A stretch of DNA of 64,000 nucleotides from Jongsikchunia kroppenstedtii DSM 45133. GTDB lineage: Bacteria > Actinomycetota > Actinomycetes > Mycobacteriales > Mycobacteriaceae. The position numbers were made by a program, and so were the translations under genes. The notes below the pieces were generated by a model, which was not told the origin of the DNA, did not search any database, and was given only the letters and a program-made list of their open reading frames with translations. Each line of letters starts with the position of its first letter. The first letter of the stretch is position 1. This document shows, in pieces, positions 1 through 8,274 of the stretch. The stretch lies in the NCBI RefSeq assembly GCF_000380485.1, contig NZ_AQYG01000041.1, positions 1 through 64,000 of the forward strand, in the 5' to 3' direction.

Positions 1-1
1 C

Positions 2-265
2 GCTGGCCGCGGCATCAAGACCGTTATCCCGCAGAAGAGCACCGAGACCGACGCCCGCAAACGCAAAGGCTCCACCGGTGGGCGGCCTCCTGCTTTCGAT
101 GCAGTCCTTTACAAGGGCCGCAACGTTATTGAGCGTTCCTTCAACGACACCAAGCAGTGGCGCGCCCTGGCCACCCGCTACGACAAACTCGCCATCACCT
201 ACCGAGCCGCCGTGGTCCTACAGGCATGCCTCCGCTGGACACGCCTATTAGGAGACACGCCCTAG
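2..265 (+). CDS. IS5-family transposase, C-terminal 87 residues (5' end outside window)
   Basis: The frame is open from the window edge to a TAG at 263-265. It encodes the last part of a DDE transposase of the IS5 superfamily. The stretch NVIERSFNDTKQWR carries the catalytic Glu in its usual context, followed by the typical RALATRYDKLAITYRAAVVL tail. The start lies outside the window, so intactness cannot be judged. The stop codon lies only 2 bp before the next gene. The sequence GGAGACACGCCC (251-262) followed by TA looks like the right terminal inverted repeat plus a TA target duplication of IS427-type elements, but the left end is not visible, so this is inference. No passenger gene is seen. 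Confidence 0.85.
   Translation, partial: AGRGIKTVIPQKSTETDARKRKGSTGGRPPAFDAVLYKGRNVIERSFNDTKQWRALATRYDKLAITYRAAVVLQACLRWTRLLGDTP
251..264. mobile_element. Putative right end of the IS element with TA target site
   Basis: GGAGACACGCCC resembles the GAGACAC-type termini of actinobacterial IS5/IS427 elements, and the next two bases are TA, the usual target duplication of that group. If correct, the chromosomal TA supplies part of the transposase stop codon. The matching left terminus is outside the window. Confidence 0.4.
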
Positions 266-267
266 CC

Positions 268-918
268 ATGACCATCGAAGAGCAGGACACGCAGGTGCAC
301 CCGGACAAGCGGCGCCGCTCACGGCGCGAACTCGCCCTGAACGTGGGCGCGATCGCGGGCACCATCTGCATCGTCGCCACCGTGCTGTCGTTGATGTTCG
401 GCGTCAAGCCGCTGGTCTTCCGTTCCGGCTCCATGTCGCCGGCGATCACGACCGGTTCGCTGGCACTGGCGCAGAGCGTCTCGGCCGACAAGGTCAAGGT
501 GGGCGACGTCGTCAGCGTGATGAATCCGCAGGGCACGCGAATCACCCACCGCGTCTTCCGGATTCAGCACATCGACGGCCAGACGCTGCTGACCCTGAAG
601 GGCGACGCGAACGCGCAGCCGGACCTGCTCCCCTACCCGGTGACCAAGGTCGACCGCGTCTTCGCGCACGTCGGCTTCCTCGGCTACCTGGTCGCGTGGC
701 TGTCCAGCGGCATCGCGATCTTCCTCGGCGGCCTGCTCGCCGGTGCGCTGCTGATGCTCGCGTTCGGCCCGATGCGCCGCCCCGGCGATAAGCCCTCCGA
801 CAACCAAATCACTCAGTCCGACAATGACATTCAGCCAGCGTTCGCCACCAGTCCGGTGAATGCCAACGTCGTCACCGAAGACGCAGCCGACCCAGTCGAG
901 GAGCCCCAGCGTGCCTAA
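268..918 (+). CDS. ER-type (SipW-like) signal peptidase I
   Basis: A 216-residue membrane protease of peptidase family S26, ER/archaeal subtype, that would remove signal peptides on the outer face of the membrane. An N-terminal membrane segment (about residues 27-47) is followed by the catalytic SGSMSP box (Ser55). RITHRV puts His94 where bacterial-type enzymes have Lys, which defines the ER subtype. KGDANAQPD (about 111-119) is the conserved Asp region. A second hydrophobic segment lies at about 137-160, then an acidic tail. The start is ATG 268. An in-frame ATG at 157 lies inside the transposase and is not credible. The only Shine-Dalgarno-like AGGAG (250-254) is 13 nt away and sits in the putative IS end. 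The stop overlaps the next start, so it is probably co-expressed with the exported proteins downstream, which are its likely substrates. Confidence 0.85.
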   Translation: MTIEEQDTQVHPDKRRRSRRELALNVGAIAGTICIVATVLSLMFGVKPLVFRSGSMSPAITTGSLALAQSVSADKVKVGDVVSVMNPQGTRITHRVFRIQHIDGQTLLTLKGDANAQPDLLPYPVTKVDRVFAHVGFLGYLVAWLSSGIAIFLGGLLAGALLMLAFGPMRRPGDKPSDNQITQSDNDIQPAFATSPVNANVVTEDAADPVEEPQRA

Positions 919-1777
919 CCTTCCCAAACTCTTGCGTATGCGGCCGTCCAAGCGCGTGCTCGTTGCCATCGGCGGAGTCGTCGCGATCGGCACCGGTGCC
1001 GCCAATACCGTTGGGACACAGGCCGCGACGCAAGACGTCGCCACCGCGAAAGCCTCACAGATCGCGACGCAGAACTTCTATCCTGTACCCGTTTCAACAT
1101 CGATGAGCTGCTCCAAGAGCGGCTCGAAGGTCAACCTGTCGTGGACGGCAATGCCAGGAGTGAAGTACTCCGTCGAGGAATGGCGGAACAACAGCTCCCT
1201 TATTTGGTCGGGAGTTCAGACCAGCAATTCGTACAACGGCTGGTACGGCGGTACGGGGGGCGGCACAGCAACCAACGATCGCGTGCGGATCTATTCGATC
1301 AACACGACAACCAACGAAAAATCGACTGGCTATATCAGCTGGTCCACGTATAACCCAACGATCTTCGGCACGAACTGCTCATCGTCATTCCCGCAAGAGA
1401 ACGTCACCTGTTGGCAACAGCAAACATCCTGGAGTCCCGGGCAGGATTCGGCCACATGTGCAGGCGACTCGCTTGTCCAGGGCGCGGGCACCAACCAGTC
1501 ACGGTTGCTGCGGTCACCCGTGACGAGCACTGCCACGCCGGCACCAACAAGCACGACCACGTCGGCGCCGACAACCACAACCTCACCCACCCCGACAACA
1601 GATGCAACGTCCACGGCTACGAACAGCCCAACCGCGCCGACGGTACCTACGTCCAGCCCGACGATCACCACAACCACACCGCCGGAAACGATGCCGAGCA
1701 GCGGTGCAGCGGCCAGCACGCCGACCGCCCCGGCCACGACGACCGCCCCGGCGACCACCACAACACCCACGAACTAG
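911..1777 (+). CDS. Exported Thr/Pro-rich surface protein, paralog 1
   Basis: A 288-residue protein of unknown function. GTG 911 is chosen because GAGGAG (898-903) is well placed; ATG 938 is the alternative. The start overlaps the signal peptidase stop by 8 bp. It has a basic N terminus, a hydrophobic segment (VLVAIGGVVAIGTGAA) and then GTQAATQDVATAKASQIATQ, nearly identical in the next gene. A beta-rich region follows with VNLSWTAMPGVKYSVEEW, reminiscent of a fibronectin-type-III A strand, four Cys that could form disulfides, and a low-complexity Thr/Pro/Ser tail (last ~85 residues). No LPXTG or transmembrane anchor is visible at the C terminus. Base composition is visibly less GC-rich in the globular part than in neighbours. 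It is inferred to be an extracellular, possibly O-glycosylated, substrate of the adjacent signal peptidase. Confidence 0.8.
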   Translation: MPNLPKLLRMRPSKRVLVAIGGVVAIGTGAANTVGTQAATQDVATAKASQIATQNFYPVPVSTSMSCSKSGSKVNLSWTAMPGVKYSVEEWRNNSSLIWSGVQTSNSYNGWYGGTGGGTATNDRVRIYSINTTTNEKSTGYISWSTYNPTIFGTNCSSSFPQENVTCWQQQTSWSPGQDSATCAGDSLVQGAGTNQSRLLRSPVTSTATPAPTSTTTSAPTTTTSPTPTTDATSTATNSPTAPTVPTSSPTITTTTPPETMPSSGAAASTPTAPATTTAPATTTTPTN

Positions 1778-1809
1778 GGCGACGCCGACCCGGATAGGTG
1801 AGTTCTGAC

Positions 1810-2661
1810 ATGTTCAATCGCACAGCGACTATGCAATCCCGTACGTCCAAGCGGGCCGTTCTGGCGCTGGGCGGAGTAGTGGCAGTTGGTTTCAGCATTG
1901 CGAATGCCGTTGGGACACAGGCCGCGACGCAAGACACCGGCACGGCCAATGCGTCCCAGATCGCGACGCAGAACTATTACCCGGTCCCGGTCACCTCCGG
2001 CGTTACTTGTTCGAATAGCGGAACCGCCGGATTCCGCAGTGCAAACCTGTCGTGGACCAGCGCTGGCTCGGGGGTGAAGTACTCGGTCGAGCGATACCTC
2101 GACAACGCCGGCAGCCCCCAATCGACCGCGTCTGTCACGGGTACCAGCTATGGCGGAATCAATGTGGGCAGCACCGGCAAGAGCTATCGAATGCGGATCT
2201 ACTCGGTAAACACCACAACTGGCGAGAAGTCGACCGGGTACTCCAGCTACACGATCTACAGCGCCACCGTGTGGGATACATACTGCACAGGATCCGCATA
2301 CATCCAGGAGAACGTCACCTCCTGGCAGCAGCAAGCGTCGTGGACCCCGGGCTCGCCGGCGCAGGTGTCGGGCTTCGCCGCCCAGCGGATGGTCGCACCG
2401 CCCTCCACGACCGGATCGACAAACCCATCGACCACGGCTCCGTCGACCACCACCTCGGAGCCGTCCACGTCGCAGTCGTCCACCTCGCCGAGCACCACGA
2501 CCACGCCGACCGCCACGACCGCACCGACGACGACCCCGCCGGCCGCGTCGGCACCGACAACCACGACGACGGCACCGAAGACCACCGCCACCACGACTGC
2601 ACCGTCAACGACGACCACGAGCAGCACGACCTCGTCGACTTCGGCGACTTCGGCGAACTGA
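1810..2661 (+). CDS. Exported Thr/Pro-rich surface protein, paralog 2
   Basis: A 283-residue tandem paralog of the preceding gene. ATG 1810 has AGGTGAG (1795-1801) upstream; the in-frame GTG 1798 is possible. It shares the export region (GTQAATQD, ASQIATQN, YPVPV), the SGVKYSVE block, the YRMRIYSVNTTTGEKSTGY block and QENVTSWQQQASWTPG with paralog 1. It also has a Ser/Thr/Pro tail of about 85 residues, here with TTTTSSTTSSTS-type runs. Two Cys of the core are kept (SGVTCSNSG and WDTYCTG); the Cys in paralog 1 QENVTCW is Ser here. It probably forms one transcription unit with the signal peptidase and paralog 1 (32-bp gap). Function unknown; a fibre, adhesin or matrix role is only a suggestion. 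Confidence 0.8.
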   Translation: MFNRTATMQSRTSKRAVLALGGVVAVGFSIANAVGTQAATQDTGTANASQIATQNYYPVPVTSGVTCSNSGTAGFRSANLSWTSAGSGVKYSVERYLDNAGSPQSTASVTGTSYGGINVGSTGKSYRMRIYSVNTTTGEKSTGYSSYTIYSATVWDTYCTGSAYIQENVTSWQQQASWTPGSPAQVSGFAAQRMVAPPSTTGSTNPSTTAPSTTTSEPSTSQSSTSPSTTTTPTATTAPTTTPPAASAPTTTTTAPKTTATTTAPSTTTTSSTTSSTSATSAN

Positions 2662-2807
2662 GGAAACACTCCCGGACTGCACAGCGGCCCGGGGGCGTTT
2701 GCACAGCTGACGGTAAGGGCACAGCTGATACCGTGTTCGGAACCCTTGGGCCTTGGAACCACCGCGGGCCTGTCCGTTGTCCCCGACGTAAGAGTGTGCG
2801 CTAGCCG

Positions 2808-4058
2808 ATGACCATCACCGGTAACCCGACGCCTGCCGGCGCCGGGATCAGCGCCCCGCAGACCAGCGATCACCCGGCCGTTCGGCCCGCCGCGCGAGCC
2901 CACATGTATCAGCTCGACCTGGTTCGCGTGATCACCTTCTCGTGCGTGATCCTGGCGCATGCGCTGTCGACGACCACGCTGGACACCTCGGCGGGCGCGG
3001 GCGCGATCACCCTGTTCCTGCATTTCACCCGCAACGCCTTCTTCGCGTTGACCGGGTTCGTGCTGATGTTCCAGTACTTCCACCGGACCGACTTCAAGGC
3101 GCACCAGTTCTGGCCGCGCCGCCTCAAACCGGTGCTGGTGCCCTATCTGGTGTGGTCATTCGTCTACTGGATCTACTCGCTCTGGAGCGAGGGCCGGATG
3201 GACATCCTGCTGCACCCGAGCCGGCACGGCGGCTTCCCGGCCAACCTGGGCGAGTTCGTCGAGCGGGCGTCCTGGGGAATGTCCGGCTTCCAGATGTACT
3301 TCCTGTTCGTCACCATGCAGGCGTACCTGCTGTTTCCGGCGCTGATCTGGCTGGTCCGCCGGACCGTCGGCAACCATCTGTGGGTGCTGGCCGGCAGCGC
3401 GCTGCTGCAGGTGCTGACCCTGGTGGCGATGATGGACTGGCATCAGCCCGCCTGGCTGGCCGAATACTCGTGGCACGCCTACGCGACCTTCCTGCCATAC
3501 CAGTTCTTCATCGTCGCGGGAGCGCTGGCGGCGGTGCATCGGGAGGCCATCGAAGAATGGCTGCGCGGTCGCGGCGCGTGGATCGCGATGTCCTGGCTGG
3601 TCGCTGGTGGCGTGGAGCTGGTGCTCTATCTGCGGCGCACCACCAATGGCGATCCGGTGTCGCTGGCCAGTTCACCGTTTCAGCTGACGCTGTTCCCGTT
3701 CATCGCGCTCACCATCGTCGCGCTGTACTCGTTGGGACTCTGGTGGTCCGATCGCCGAGTGCCCGGATCGTTCGCGGCGCGCGCGTACGCCTACGGCGCC
3801 AACCGTTCGTTCGGCGTCTTCCTGGTGCACGTGCTGATCCTGCAGTTCCTGGTGCAATTCAACGCCCTCGACCTGCACAAGCAGGGCTGGCTGAAGGCGC
3901 ACCTCGGCGGCTGGACCACCGTCGTCGTGTACCTGCTGACCATCGGCCTGACCCTGGTCGCCGTCGAGGTCCTGCGCCGGCTGCCCGGTTCCTACCTTTT
4001 GACGGGAAGGTCCCGAATTCCATTGCAGCGCAAGGTGACTGCGCCAGCAACTGCCTGA
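2808..4058 (+). CDS. Integral membrane acyltransferase (acyltransferase 3 family)
   Basis: A 416-residue polytopic protein of the acyltransferase-3/OafA-like family (PF01757), which moves acyl groups onto surface sugars or lipids. MYQLDLVRVITFSCVILAH at residues ~29-47 is the signature first helix, with Arg and His in place. ARNAFFALTGFVL-like and FWPRRLKPVLVPYLVW segments follow, then about eight further hydrophobic helices and a basic C terminus. ATG 2808 lies after a 146-bp gap that contains two GCACAGCTGA direct repeats (2701-2710, 2719-2728). The next gene starts 25 bp after the stop. Substrate unknown; context suggests modification of surface polymers. Confidence 0.85.
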   Translation: MTITGNPTPAGAGISAPQTSDHPAVRPAARAHMYQLDLVRVITFSCVILAHALSTTTLDTSAGAGAITLFLHFTRNAFFALTGFVLMFQYFHRTDFKAHQFWPRRLKPVLVPYLVWSFVYWIYSLWSEGRMDILLHPSRHGGFPANLGEFVERASWGMSGFQMYFLFVTMQAYLLFPALIWLVRRTVGNHLWVLAGSALLQVLTLVAMMDWHQPAWLAEYSWHAYATFLPYQFFIVAGALAAVHREAIEEWLRGRGAWIAMSWLVAGGVELVLYLRRTTNGDPVSLASSPFQLTLFPFIALTIVALYSLGLWWSDRRVPGSFAARAYAYGANRSFGVFLVHVLILQFLVQFNALDLHKQGWLKAHLGGWTTVVVYLLTIGLTLVAVEVLRRLPGSYLLTGRSRIPLQRKVTAPATA

Positions 4059-4083
4059 ACACACCGGCGTACCGTCGACGCTC

Positions 4084-5256
4084 ATGAAGCGCGTCATACC
4101 GATATCCATTGCCGTCTCGGCTGTCGTGGCCACGCTCGGTGCCGCCGCGGCGGTCGCCTCGCCGATGCTGCCGACCCTGCCGGTGGGCGCGCTGTCGTAC
4201 ACGGTGAACGTCAACAGTCCGACCGGCGCACCCGGAGATGTCTTCTACACGACCGGCATGAGCGCCGCGGCCGTGCTGCCCAACATCCCGCTGCCCGCGG
4301 CACAGCCGTCGAACGTCATCGCCACCAAGACGGGACAGGCGATCTGGCGGTATACACCGCCGAACGGCCAGGGCGTCAGCAACTTTCGGACGCAGACCTA
4401 TCAGGGTCGCAAGGTGCTCACCTGGTGGCAGGGGACGTCGGTCGGCGGTCACGGCACCGGGGAGGACGTCATCTCCGACGGTCGCCGGATCATCAGGACG
4501 CTCACCCCGGGCGACGGCTTGACGTCTGACGTCCACGAGTTCCGTCTGGTCTCCGGCGGCCGCGCCCTCATCACGTCCTACCGGCCGGTGACAGCGGATC
4601 TGCGGAGTATCGGCGGACCGGCGAACGGCACGATGTACGACTGCATCGCCTCGGTCGTCGACGTGGCCAGCGGCCGGGTCATCTCTCGTTGGGACGCAAG
4701 GCAACACGTGCCGATCACTGATACCGAGTCGGCGAAGACACCGGGGGACGCGGCTTTCGACCCGTTCCATATGAACTCGATCGCGCTCGACCCGGCCGGC
4801 AACCTGATCATCTCGATGCGCAACACATCCGCGGTCTACGACGTGAATCCGAGCACCGGAGTGATCAACTGGCAGCTCGGGGGCAAGCATCCGACGCTGC
4901 GAGCCGATGCGGGCGTCGAATTCGCCTTCCAGCACGACGCCGAATTCGTCGGCCCGAACGAGATCACACTCTTCAACGACAACTCGAGCGGCGCCGATAC
5001 GCGCGGACTCTCCAGCGCCGAGGCGATTCACATCGACGCCGCCCACCACCACGCGACCCTGGTGCACAACTTCACCCATCCGGCCGGGCTGGTCTCGTTC
5101 GCGATGGGCAATGTGCAGACCCTGCCGAACGGCGATGAATTCGTCGGCTGGGGCATGGCGCCGCACATTTCGGAGTTCGATCGCGCCGGCCGGTTGGTCT
5201 ACGACGCCTCGCTGCCGCTCGGCAGTTACCGCGCGTTCCTCGACACCTGGCCGTGA
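4084..5256 (+). CDS. Exported arylsulfotransferase-family protein
   Basis: A 390-residue protein with a signal peptide (MKRVIPISIAVSAVVATLGAA, cleavage near residue 25). The body resembles arylsulfotransferase (ASST, PF14269/PF05935) beta-propellers. The diagnostic block is INWQLGGKHPTL followed by FAFQHDAEFVGPNEITLFND (about residues 260-300), and DPFHMNSIALDPAGNLIISM is the preceding blade. Bona fide ASSTs move sulfate between phenolic compounds; many actinobacterial members are of unknown activity, so the enzymatic assignment is tentative. It starts 25 bp after the acyltransferase and likely shares its transcript. A strong inverted repeat follows the stop. Confidence 0.75.
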   Translation: MKRVIPISIAVSAVVATLGAAAAVASPMLPTLPVGALSYTVNVNSPTGAPGDVFYTTGMSAAAVLPNIPLPAAQPSNVIATKTGQAIWRYTPPNGQGVSNFRTQTYQGRKVLTWWQGTSVGGHGTGEDVISDGRRIIRTLTPGDGLTSDVHEFRLVSGGRALITSYRPVTADLRSIGGPANGTMYDCIASVVDVASGRVISRWDARQHVPITDTESAKTPGDAAFDPFHMNSIALDPAGNLIISMRNTSAVYDVNPSTGVINWQLGGKHPTLRADAGVEFAFQHDAEFVGPNEITLFNDNSSGADTRGLSSAEAIHIDAAHHHATLVHNFTHPAGLVSFAMGNVQTLPNGDEFVGWGMAPHISEFDRAGRLVYDASLPLGSYRAFLDTWP

Positions 5257-5268
5257 GCGCTCGCGCTG

Positions 5269-5339
5269 CTCAAACCGTGGGGATAGCGGCATGCCATGGA
5301 CATAGCGTCAACGGCGCCGCGCTATCCCCACGGCTTGAG
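5269..5339. repeat. 20-bp inverted repeat, 31-nt loop (possible terminator or operator)
   Basis: The left arm CTCAAACCGTGGGGATAGCG (5269-5288) matches the complement of the right arm CGCTATCCCCACGGCTTGAG (5320-5339) except at one position. It lies 13 bp after the arylsulfotransferase-like stop and about 100 bp before the GT39 start. There is no T-run, so it is not a canonical intrinsic terminator. It could end the upstream transcript or bind a regulator. Confidence 0.6.
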
Positions 5340-5440
5340 CGGGCATCCCAGACAACTCGCCTGAACCAGACAGCAGGCTGCCAGGAAGTTCACAGCCACG
5401 TACGGGCGCCCGCCCAGCAAATACCCCGACAGTGGTGCCC

Positions 5441-7552
5441 ATGACGACCCTCGCGCCGACCGCTGCTGTCGGCACCACGATCCGCGACCGGGCCACCGAC
5501 CTCCGACACAACTGGCGTCAGCACATTCCGCTGGCGCTACTGCTCATCGGAACCGCGGTCTTCTATCTCTGGGACATCACCCGCAACGAGATGGGCAACA
5601 GCTTCTACGCCGGCGCCGCCTGGGCCGGCTCGGAGAACTGGAAGGCCCTGCTGTTCGGGTCGGTGGACCCGTCGAACTTCATCACCGTCGACAAGCCCCC
5701 GGTATCGCAGTGGGTGATGGGCCTGTCCGGCCAGATCTTCGGCTTCTCCAGCGCCAGCATGCTGATCCCCGAGGCGATCATGGGCGTGCTGTCGGTCTGG
5801 TTGCTGTATTCGGCCGTGCACCGGCTGACGAACAATCGAGGCGCCTCGCTGCTCGCCGGTCTGGCGCTCGCGCTCACTCCGGTGGCCGCGCTGATGTTCC
5901 GATTCAACAACCCCGATGCCGTCATGGTGCTGCTGATGACCGCGGCCGCCTACTGCACGGTCCGGGCCACGCTCGCCGGATCGGCGAAATGGCTGGCACT
6001 GGCTGGCGCGGCAATGGGATTCGCGTTCCTGGCGAAGATGCTCGAGGGCCTGATGAGCCTGCCGGCCCTGGCGCTGGTCTACCTGATCGCGGCGCCGGTG
6101 GTGGTGTGGCACAAGCGCATCCTGCATCTGCTCTATGCCGGCCTCGCGATGATCGCCGCATCCGGCTGGTACGTGGTCCTGACCCTGTTGTGGCCCAAGG
6201 ATTCCCGCCCGTACCTGGCCGGCTCGACCGACAACAACTTCATGAACCTGGTGTTGGGCTACAACGGCCTGGACCGAATCCAGGGCAGGTCCGGCGGGCA
6301 TGGCGGGTTCAACCCGGGCCGACTGCCGGAGAACATCACGATCAACGGCCACACCTATAGCCACGACCAGATCACGCACGCGTTCCACGGCGGCGGGATG
6401 GGCGGCGCCAGCGCCGGCTTGTTCCGCCTCTTCAAAGGCGAGTTCGCCGTGGAGATCTCGTGGCTCATCCCGGCGGCGATCGTCGCCTTCGTCGCCGTCA
6501 TCGTGCTGCGCTGGGGCATGCCGCGCACCGACGCGATCCGCGCCGGCGGCATCCTCTTCTTCTGCTGGATGCTGGTCGACGGCATCGTCCTGAGCTACAT
6601 GCAGGGCATGATCCACCCCTACTACACGTTGGCCATCGCCCCGGCGATCGCCGGCACCGTGGGCGTCGGCGTGGCCGCCGCCTGGGCCGAGCGCGGGCGA
6701 TTGATCGGCCGGGGATTCCTCGCGGCGATGGTGGTCGCCGCCGGTATCTGGGGCTTCGTGGTCGCCGACCGCGCACCACAGTGGAACGGCTGGCTGTCGT
6801 GGGTCGTGTTGGCGCTCACCATCATTGCGGCCGCTGCCATCATCGGCTCCCTCGCGCTGCCGGCCCGGCTGACCCGCGTGGTCGGCCTGGGCGTGATCGC
6901 CGCAGCACTGATCGCCGCCCTTGCCGCGCCGGCCGTGTACGCGGCGAATGCGGTGGGCACCAAGCAGACCGGCGGCAATCCGTCGGCCAACCCGGTGAGC
7001 CGCGCCGGCGGTTTCATGGGCGGCGGCACGAATCACCACGGCGGTGGCGGATTCGGCTTCGGCGGCGCCACGCAGGCGGATCCGCAGCTGTCGGCGCTGC
7101 TGAAGAGCGCGAACGGATACCGCTGGCCCGCGGCCACCAGCCGTTCCTCCTCGGCCGCCGGATACGAGCTCGCCTACCGCGTACCGGTGATGGCCATCGG
7201 CGGATTCATGGACGATCCGGCCCCGAGCCTGGCGCAGTTCCAGCAGTACGTGAAGGACCACGACGTCCGCTACTACCTGCAGCCGAACATGTCCGTCACC
7301 GCCGGCACGCAGGCGGGACCGAGCACCGGCGCGCCGACAACCGGTGGCACCACACACCATCGGGAACGTCCGGGTGGCGCAGACCAGCAGCAGTCGGGGC
7401 AACCGCAGTCGGGGCAGCAGCCCGGCGGATTCGGATTCGGCCGCGGTTCGAACGGCGTCACCGCGCAGATCCAGCAGTGGGTCGACGCGAACTTCCACTC
7501 GCAGACGATCGGCGGGGTGACCGTCTACGACCTGCAGGCGCCGCTCCACTGA
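5441..7552 (+). CDS. GT39-family (PMT/ArnT/YkcB-like) membrane glycosyltransferase
   Basis: A 703-residue polytopic transferase using polyprenyl-phosphate sugars, acting on the outer face of the membrane. The first outer loop has WDITRNEMGNSFYAGAAWAG, with the acidic residues expected in the GT-C active site, then NFITVDKPPVSQWVMG, typical of YkcA/YkcB-type PMT_2 proteins. About eleven helices reach residue ~510. They are followed by a Gly/His/Asn-rich spacer (FMGGGTNHHGGGGFGFGG) and an outer domain (LSALLKSANGYRWPAATSR, QYVKDHDVRYYL) that includes a low-complexity Gln/Pro insert. ATG 5441 is chosen; GTG 5432 and 5435 are in frame. Acceptor unknown. Thr/Pro-rich proteins nearby are plausible acceptors, which is inference. 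Confidence 0.85.
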   Translation: MTTLAPTAAVGTTIRDRATDLRHNWRQHIPLALLLIGTAVFYLWDITRNEMGNSFYAGAAWAGSENWKALLFGSVDPSNFITVDKPPVSQWVMGLSGQIFGFSSASMLIPEAIMGVLSVWLLYSAVHRLTNNRGASLLAGLALALTPVAALMFRFNNPDAVMVLLMTAAAYCTVRATLAGSAKWLALAGAAMGFAFLAKMLEGLMSLPALALVYLIAAPVVVWHKRILHLLYAGLAMIAASGWYVVLTLLWPKDSRPYLAGSTDNNFMNLVLGYNGLDRIQGRSGGHGGFNPGRLPENITINGHTYSHDQITHAFHGGGMGGASAGLFRLFKGEFAVEISWLIPAAIVAFVAVIVLRWGMPRTDAIRAGGILFFCWMLVDGIVLSYMQGMIHPYYTLAIAPAIAGTVGVGVAAAWAERGRLIGRGFLAAMVVAAGIWGFVVADRAPQWNGWLSWVVLALTIIAAAAIIGSLALPARLTRVVGLGVIAAALIAALAAPAVYAANAVGTKQTGGNPSANPVSRAGGFMGGGTNHHGGGGFGFGGATQADPQLSALLKSANGYRWPAATSRSSSAAGYELAYRVPVMAIGGFMDDPAPSLAQFQQYVKDHDVRYYLQPNMSVTAGTQAGPSTGAPTTGGTTHHRERPGGADQQQSGQPQSGQQPGGFGFGRGSNGVTAQIQQWVDANFHSQTIGGVTVYDLQAPLH

Positions 7553-7567
7553 GTCGCCGTCACGGTG

Positions 7568-7632
7568 AACCCCGCACCGCGCGACATCCGCGACCCGTTT
7601 CGGGTGTCGGATCCGTCGCCCGGTGCGGGGTT
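7568..7632. terminator. Bidirectional terminator between convergent genes
   Basis: AACCCCGCACCG (7568-7579) pairs perfectly with CGGTGCGGGGTT (7621-7632). An inner CGACCCG/CGGGTGTCG hairpin lies between them. It sits between the GT39 stop and the DUF218 stop of the opposite strand. Confidence 0.7.
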
Positions 7633-7643
7633 TGCCGTCCGCG

Positions 7644-8243
7644 CTACCCGAGCAGGCTGACGAGCATCTTCGGCCGCGACAGCAGCATCTCCCGCAGATA
7701 GTTGCGGCCGACAGTCCAGGCCGCGCAGGGACATCCGGCCTCGACCCCCGTCGCGGCGATGCCCGCATGCCGGCACAGCGCGATCGCCCGAGGCAGATGG
7801 AAATCCTGGGTGACGATCGTCGCGGCCCGCACACCCGCCGACCGCAGGTTGTGACAGCTGTCGGACGTGTCATAGCCGGTCTCATCGACGGCGATCAGCC
7901 CGTCGGGCACCCCGCGTTCGCGCAGATAGTCGCGCATCACCGCCGGCTCGTCCCCCGCCGACGGCCGGCCGTTGCCCGAGACCACGATTCGGTGGACGCC
8001 GCCATCGGCGTACAGCCGCAGCGCGGTGTCGAGCCGCCCGCGCACGTAGTTGCCGGGCGCACCGTCGGACACCTTCGACCCGAGCACCAGCAGCGTCGAA
8101 CTGCGCGCACCGTCATGGATCCGGCCGACCGATGCGGTGTAGGCGACGGTCGCCCCGAGTGTGACGGTTAACACCAATGCGGCCCAGGCGCCACCGATCA
8201 CCAGAACAACAGGCCGATCGCGCATGGGTACATCGTGGCGCAT
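7644..8243 (-). CDS. DUF218 / YdcF-SanA-like membrane-anchored protein
   Basis: A 199-residue protein with one N-terminal membrane helix (PVVLVIGGAWAALVLTVTLGA) and a DUF218 domain (PF02698) outside or in the membrane interface. Motifs seen are STLLVLGSKVSDG, RLDTALRLYADGGVHRIVVSGNG, DETGYDTSDSCHNL and TIVTQDFHLPRAIALC, all in the family order. E. coli SanA of this family affects envelope barrier function; the biochemical activity is not established. ATG 8243 is used, ATG 8225 being possible. It is transcribed divergently from the EtfD-like gene. Confidence 0.8.
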   Translation of the reverse strand: MRHDVPMRDRPVVLVIGGAWAALVLTVTLGATVAYTASVGRIHDGARSSTLLVLGSKVSDGAPGNYVRGRLDTALRLYADGGVHRIVVSGNGRPSAGDEPAVMRDYLRERGVPDGLIAVDETGYDTSDSCHNLRSAGVRAATIVTQDFHLPRAIALCRHAGIAATGVEAGCPCAAWTVGRNYLREMLLSRPKMLVSLLG

Positions 8244-8274
8244 TGATCACATATCGAACGCTCAGGCGGGTTTC

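Noticed and set aside
157-267. Longer N terminus for the signal peptidase
   Set aside because: The extension lies wholly inside the transposase reading frame and is Arg/Pro-rich with no family match.
1330-1770. Minus-strand hydrophobic Val/Gly-rich ORF opposite paralog 1
   Set aside because: Its Val/Gly/Ala composition is the complement of Thr/Pro codon runs, not a membrane protein.
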